Shown here: piece by piece, positions 62,067-64,000 of the stretch
How the letters are laid out: each line of letters starts with the position of its first letter
How positions within the stretch are numbered: position 1 is the first letter of the stretch
DNA from: Spartobacteria bacterium
Lineage (GTDB): Bacteria > Verrucomicrobiota > Verrucomicrobiia > Chthoniobacterales > UBA10450
Assembly (NCBI GenBank): GCA_003134765.1
Contig: PLCM01000037.1
Span: 37,780-101,779 of the forward strand
Direction of reading: 5' to 3'
Length of the DNA: 64,000 nucleotides
The notes under the pieces: generated by a model
Told to the model about the DNA's origin: nothing
The model's input: only the letters and a program-made list of their open reading frames with translations
The model's database searches: none
Program-made: the position numbers and the translations under genes

Positions 62067-62276
62067 GATTCGACAACTGCGTGCTGAGAGTTGTTGTCAT
62101 CCCGAGGCTGGCGGAGCACGCCGAGGGACCTCACAAACGGTCTGGCGCTTCCGAGAGTTCTGTAAGCGTATGCGTCGTATCGCGTTGAATGTTTCGCGGT
62201 AGCGGTGCCTGCGACCGGGAGATCCCTCGCCGTCTGCGCGGCTCGGGATGACGCCGGCTGATTCGACAACTGCGTG
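62067..62276. repeat. inverted repeat GTCATCCCGAGG...CTCGGGATGAC bounded by 17-bp direct repeats
   Basis: The core element 62096-62252 is a relative of 35243-35398. It is bracketed by GATTCGACAACTGCGTG at 62067-62083 and 62260-62276, identical over 17 bases. It fills the gap between the divergent EVE and tmk genes. Confidence 0.85.
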
Positions 62277-62298
62277 GCTTTGTTTCACACTCGCTCAA

Positions 62299-62988
62299 AT
62301 GGCACGCGGCGCATTCATCACGTTCGAAGGCTCGGAAGGTTGCGGGAAATCGACGCAGGTCGTGCGACTGGCCGCGCGTCTCGAACAGGCCGGGGTGCGC
62401 ACGCTGGTGACGCGTGAGCCCGGGGGCACCCCCATTGGCGAGAAGATTCGGGACCTCCTCCAATTCGCGCCGGAAAGTTTTGGGATGGCGCCGGAAACAG
62501 AGCTGTTGCTTTTCGCAGCGAGCCGCAGCCAGCTCGTCCGCGAAACCATCCGCCCGGCGCTCGAGGAGGGAACCGTTGTGATTTCCGACCGCTTCTTCGA
62601 TTCCACCACCGTTTACCAGGGTGTCGCTCGCAAACTTTCGCCCGAAATTGTCGAAACACTGAACGCATTTGCGGTCGGCCCCGATCGCCCCGACCTGACA
62701 ATCCTTCTCGATATAGACGTCCCCACGGCGCGGGCCCGGATGTTGCGGCGGGTCCGGCCCGTCGCGGTCCTTGATCGGATGGAACAGGAGCCAGTCGAAT
62801 TTTACGAACGCGTCTGCGCAGCGTATCACGACCTGGCTCGGCGCGAGCCGGACCGGGTGGTGCTGATGGACGGCTCCCAAACGCCCGACGAGATCGAGAC
62901 GCAAATTTGGGATCTGCTCACGGACCGCCTTCCGGCAATCGCATCGGTGAAGCAATCGCAAATCGCAAATCCAAAATCGAAAAGGTAA
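62299..62988 (+). CDS. tmk: thymidylate kinase
   Basis: Phosphorylates dTMP to dTDP. 229 residues with the P-loop FEGSEGCGKSTQ (residues 9-20), the DR(Y/F)-type motif SDRFFDSTTVYQG and REPGGTPIGEKIRDLL. The LID segment is RRVRPVAVLDRMEQEPVEFYERV, shortened versus the E. coli type. The ATG at 62299 follows the tracked ORF start by 51 bases and is the family start. holB begins 2 bases after the stop. Confidence 0.96.
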   Translation: MARGAFITFEGSEGCGKSTQVVRLAARLEQAGVRTLVTREPGGTPIGEKIRDLLQFAPESFGMAPETELLLFAASRSQLVRETIRPALEEGTVVISDRFFDSTTVYQGVARKLSPEIVETLNAFAVGPDRPDLTILLDIDVPTARARMLRRVRPVAVLDRMEQEPVEFYERVCAAYHDLARREPDRVVLMDGSQTPDEIETQIWDLLTDRLPAIASVKQSQIANPKSKR

Positions 62989-62990
62989 CG

Positions 62991-63962
62991 ATGGCTTTCA
63001 CTCGCATCGGAGCATTCGAATATTTGAGCCGGGCCCACCAGCGCGGCCGCCTTGGCCACGCCTATCTAATTTCCGGCCCGCCCGGGAGCGGCAAGCGCGG
63101 GCTGGCCTCGGATCTTTCCAATCTCGTTTCGGGTGTGACGTCCGCGGATGTCTTCGATTCGCCGCCGCCCGGCGTTTACGTGGCGGAGCCGGAGTCAAAA
63201 TCACGCCGGATCGTGATCGACCAGGTCCGCACCCTCGAGCACGCCCTGCAAATGCGGAGCACAAATGGTCACCGAAAGGTGGCGATCATTGCCGACGCCG
63301 ACCGGCTTCAGCCGCAGGCCGCCAATGCGTTTCTCAAGACGCTGGAAGAACCGCCTAACGACTCGTTGTTGATTCTTCTCACTTCGATGCCGGAGGTATT
63401 GCCCGATACCATCCTGTCGCGCTGCGTCGCTGTCGCGTTGGCCGCGAGCGAGAAAGCGGAAGCTTCGCCGGAGGAAAAAGAATTGGTGGAATTGCTCGGC
63501 GACGTGGTGAGGTCCGAAGGAAAGGGGATCCAGCCGGCTTATCAGCTCGCGCGTGGCTTTCACCGGTTGCTCGCCCAGATGAGGGCCGCGATCCAGGAAA
63601 TGAACGCGGCGGCGCTCAAGCACGACGAGGCGCGTTACCGGAACACCACTGACGGAGCCTGGCTCGACGAGCGCGAAGATTACTACAAGGCGCTCACGGA
63701 AAGTCAGTATGTCCGGCAGCGCGCGCGGCTGGTGGAGATTCTTTTTCTCTGGTGGTCGGACGTGCTTCGCGCGAACACCGGCGTGGCGCGACGCGAAATC
63801 CCCAGCGCAAAGAAGCAAACCGAGGGTCTTGCCGCGCGCCTCAAAACTCCGGAAATCCTCCGGCGGATTCGCAATCTCGAAGAAATGCGCGACCACCTCG
63901 GCCGCAACATCCAGGAAGCGCTCGCCGTCGAGGTCGCGTTCTTAAGCGTGTTCACTTTTTGA
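62991..63962 (+). CDS. holB: DNA polymerase III delta-prime subunit (HolB-like)
   Basis: 323 residues of the clamp-loader AAA+ family. Walker A-like GHAYLISGPPGSGKRGL, IVIDQVRTLEHALQM, ADADRLQPQAANAFLKTLEEPP, and the SRC motif in DTILSRCVAVAL. The zinc-binding Cys cluster usual in delta-prime is missing. The C-terminal 140 residues are family-poor. Operon with tmk, as in many bacteria. Confidence 0.92.
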   Translation: MAFTRIGAFEYLSRAHQRGRLGHAYLISGPPGSGKRGLASDLSNLVSGVTSADVFDSPPPGVYVAEPESKSRRIVIDQVRTLEHALQMRSTNGHRKVAIIADADRLQPQAANAFLKTLEEPPNDSLLILLTSMPEVLPDTILSRCVAVALAASEKAEASPEEKELVELLGDVVRSEGKGIQPAYQLARGFHRLLAQMRAAIQEMNAAALKHDEARYRNTTDGAWLDEREDYYKALTESQYVRQRARLVEILFLWWSDVLRANTGVARREIPSAKKQTEGLAARLKTPEILRRIRNLEEMRDHLGRNIQEALAVEVAFLSVFTF

Positions 63963-63978
63963 AAGCCGGAGTCAAAAC

Positions 63979-64000
63979 CCAAGGAGCGGCGGTTTACAAA
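63979..64000 (+). repeat. start of a CAAGGAGCGGCGGTTT element, cut by the window edge
   Basis: CCAAGGAGCGGCGGTTTACA matches the left arm of the family at 30344 and 40893. The right part is outside the window. Confidence 0.6.

Overview
The window is a GC-rich, gene-dense chromosomal segment with no rRNA, tRNA, phage, IS or CRISPR that I can recognise. The gene set suggests a soil member of the Verrucomicrobiota (Chthoniobacterales/Udaeobacter-like). The main pointers are PadR regulators paired with ADOP-type FtsX permeases, zwf-opcA, a squalene/phytoene synthase, a DUF362 protein, a PHP-glycosyltransferase fusion, and a very high load of short palindromic and inverted repeats between genes. 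Acidobacteriota is the main alternative. The assignment is inference from gene families, not a computed phylogeny.

Layout. 0-5 kb: an edge-truncated aldo/keto reductase, a small membrane protein, a DUF4062/TIR-like-TM-TPR protein in a block bounded by 25-bp direct repeats, beta-carbonic anhydrase and a DUF4242 protein. 5-18 kb: a dynamin-like GTPase, two PadR/ADOP permease modules, and between them a locus with an RRM protein, IF-1, a zinc-ribbon protein, a fatty-acid desaturase and YceI. 17.8-22.4 kb: a kynurenine-type aromatic degradation group (Rieske oxygenase, ACMSD-like decarboxylase, 3-hydroxyanthranilate dioxygenase, EamA transporter, kynurenine formamidase). 22.4-31.5 kb: GT39 glycosyltransferase, HIT hydrolase, two membrane proteins, an A-type Fe-S protein, MutL, a GH113-like protein and GDP-mannose dehydratase. 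31.7-37.5 kb: UppP, M23 peptidase, PurA and UppS, so the undecaprenyl carrier cycle is represented twice. 37.6-48.4 kb: HemW, DUF362 plus squalene/phytoene synthase, family-4 uracil-DNA glycosylase, QueA, a thioesterase, a cNMP-binding/DUF4388 protein, GT4, DUF547 and radical SAM proteins. 48.4-64 kb: opcA-zwf, an LMW-phosphatase/SHMT fusion ORF, a hybrid histidine kinase with RlpA, a PHP-GT4 fusion with a DUF2334 deacetylase, an EVE protein, tmk and holB.

The most striking theme is repeat invasion. At least ten distinct palindromic or inverted-repeat families occupy intergenic gaps. Several have entered coding sequence: one lies in the MutL linker, one inside the Rieske oxygenase, one in the N-terminus of a radical SAM protein, and others supply the stop codons of the squalene synthase and EVE genes. 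Other notable items are a 51-bp operator-like element shared by yceI and a padR gene, a perfect in-frame (AGCACG)11 microsatellite inside the squalene/phytoene synthase, a missing canonical start in the 3-hydroxyanthranilate dioxygenase gene, and a 138-bp duplication at the end of the EVE gene. I found no obviously new defence or mobile system. The DUF4062-TPR block is the closest candidate.
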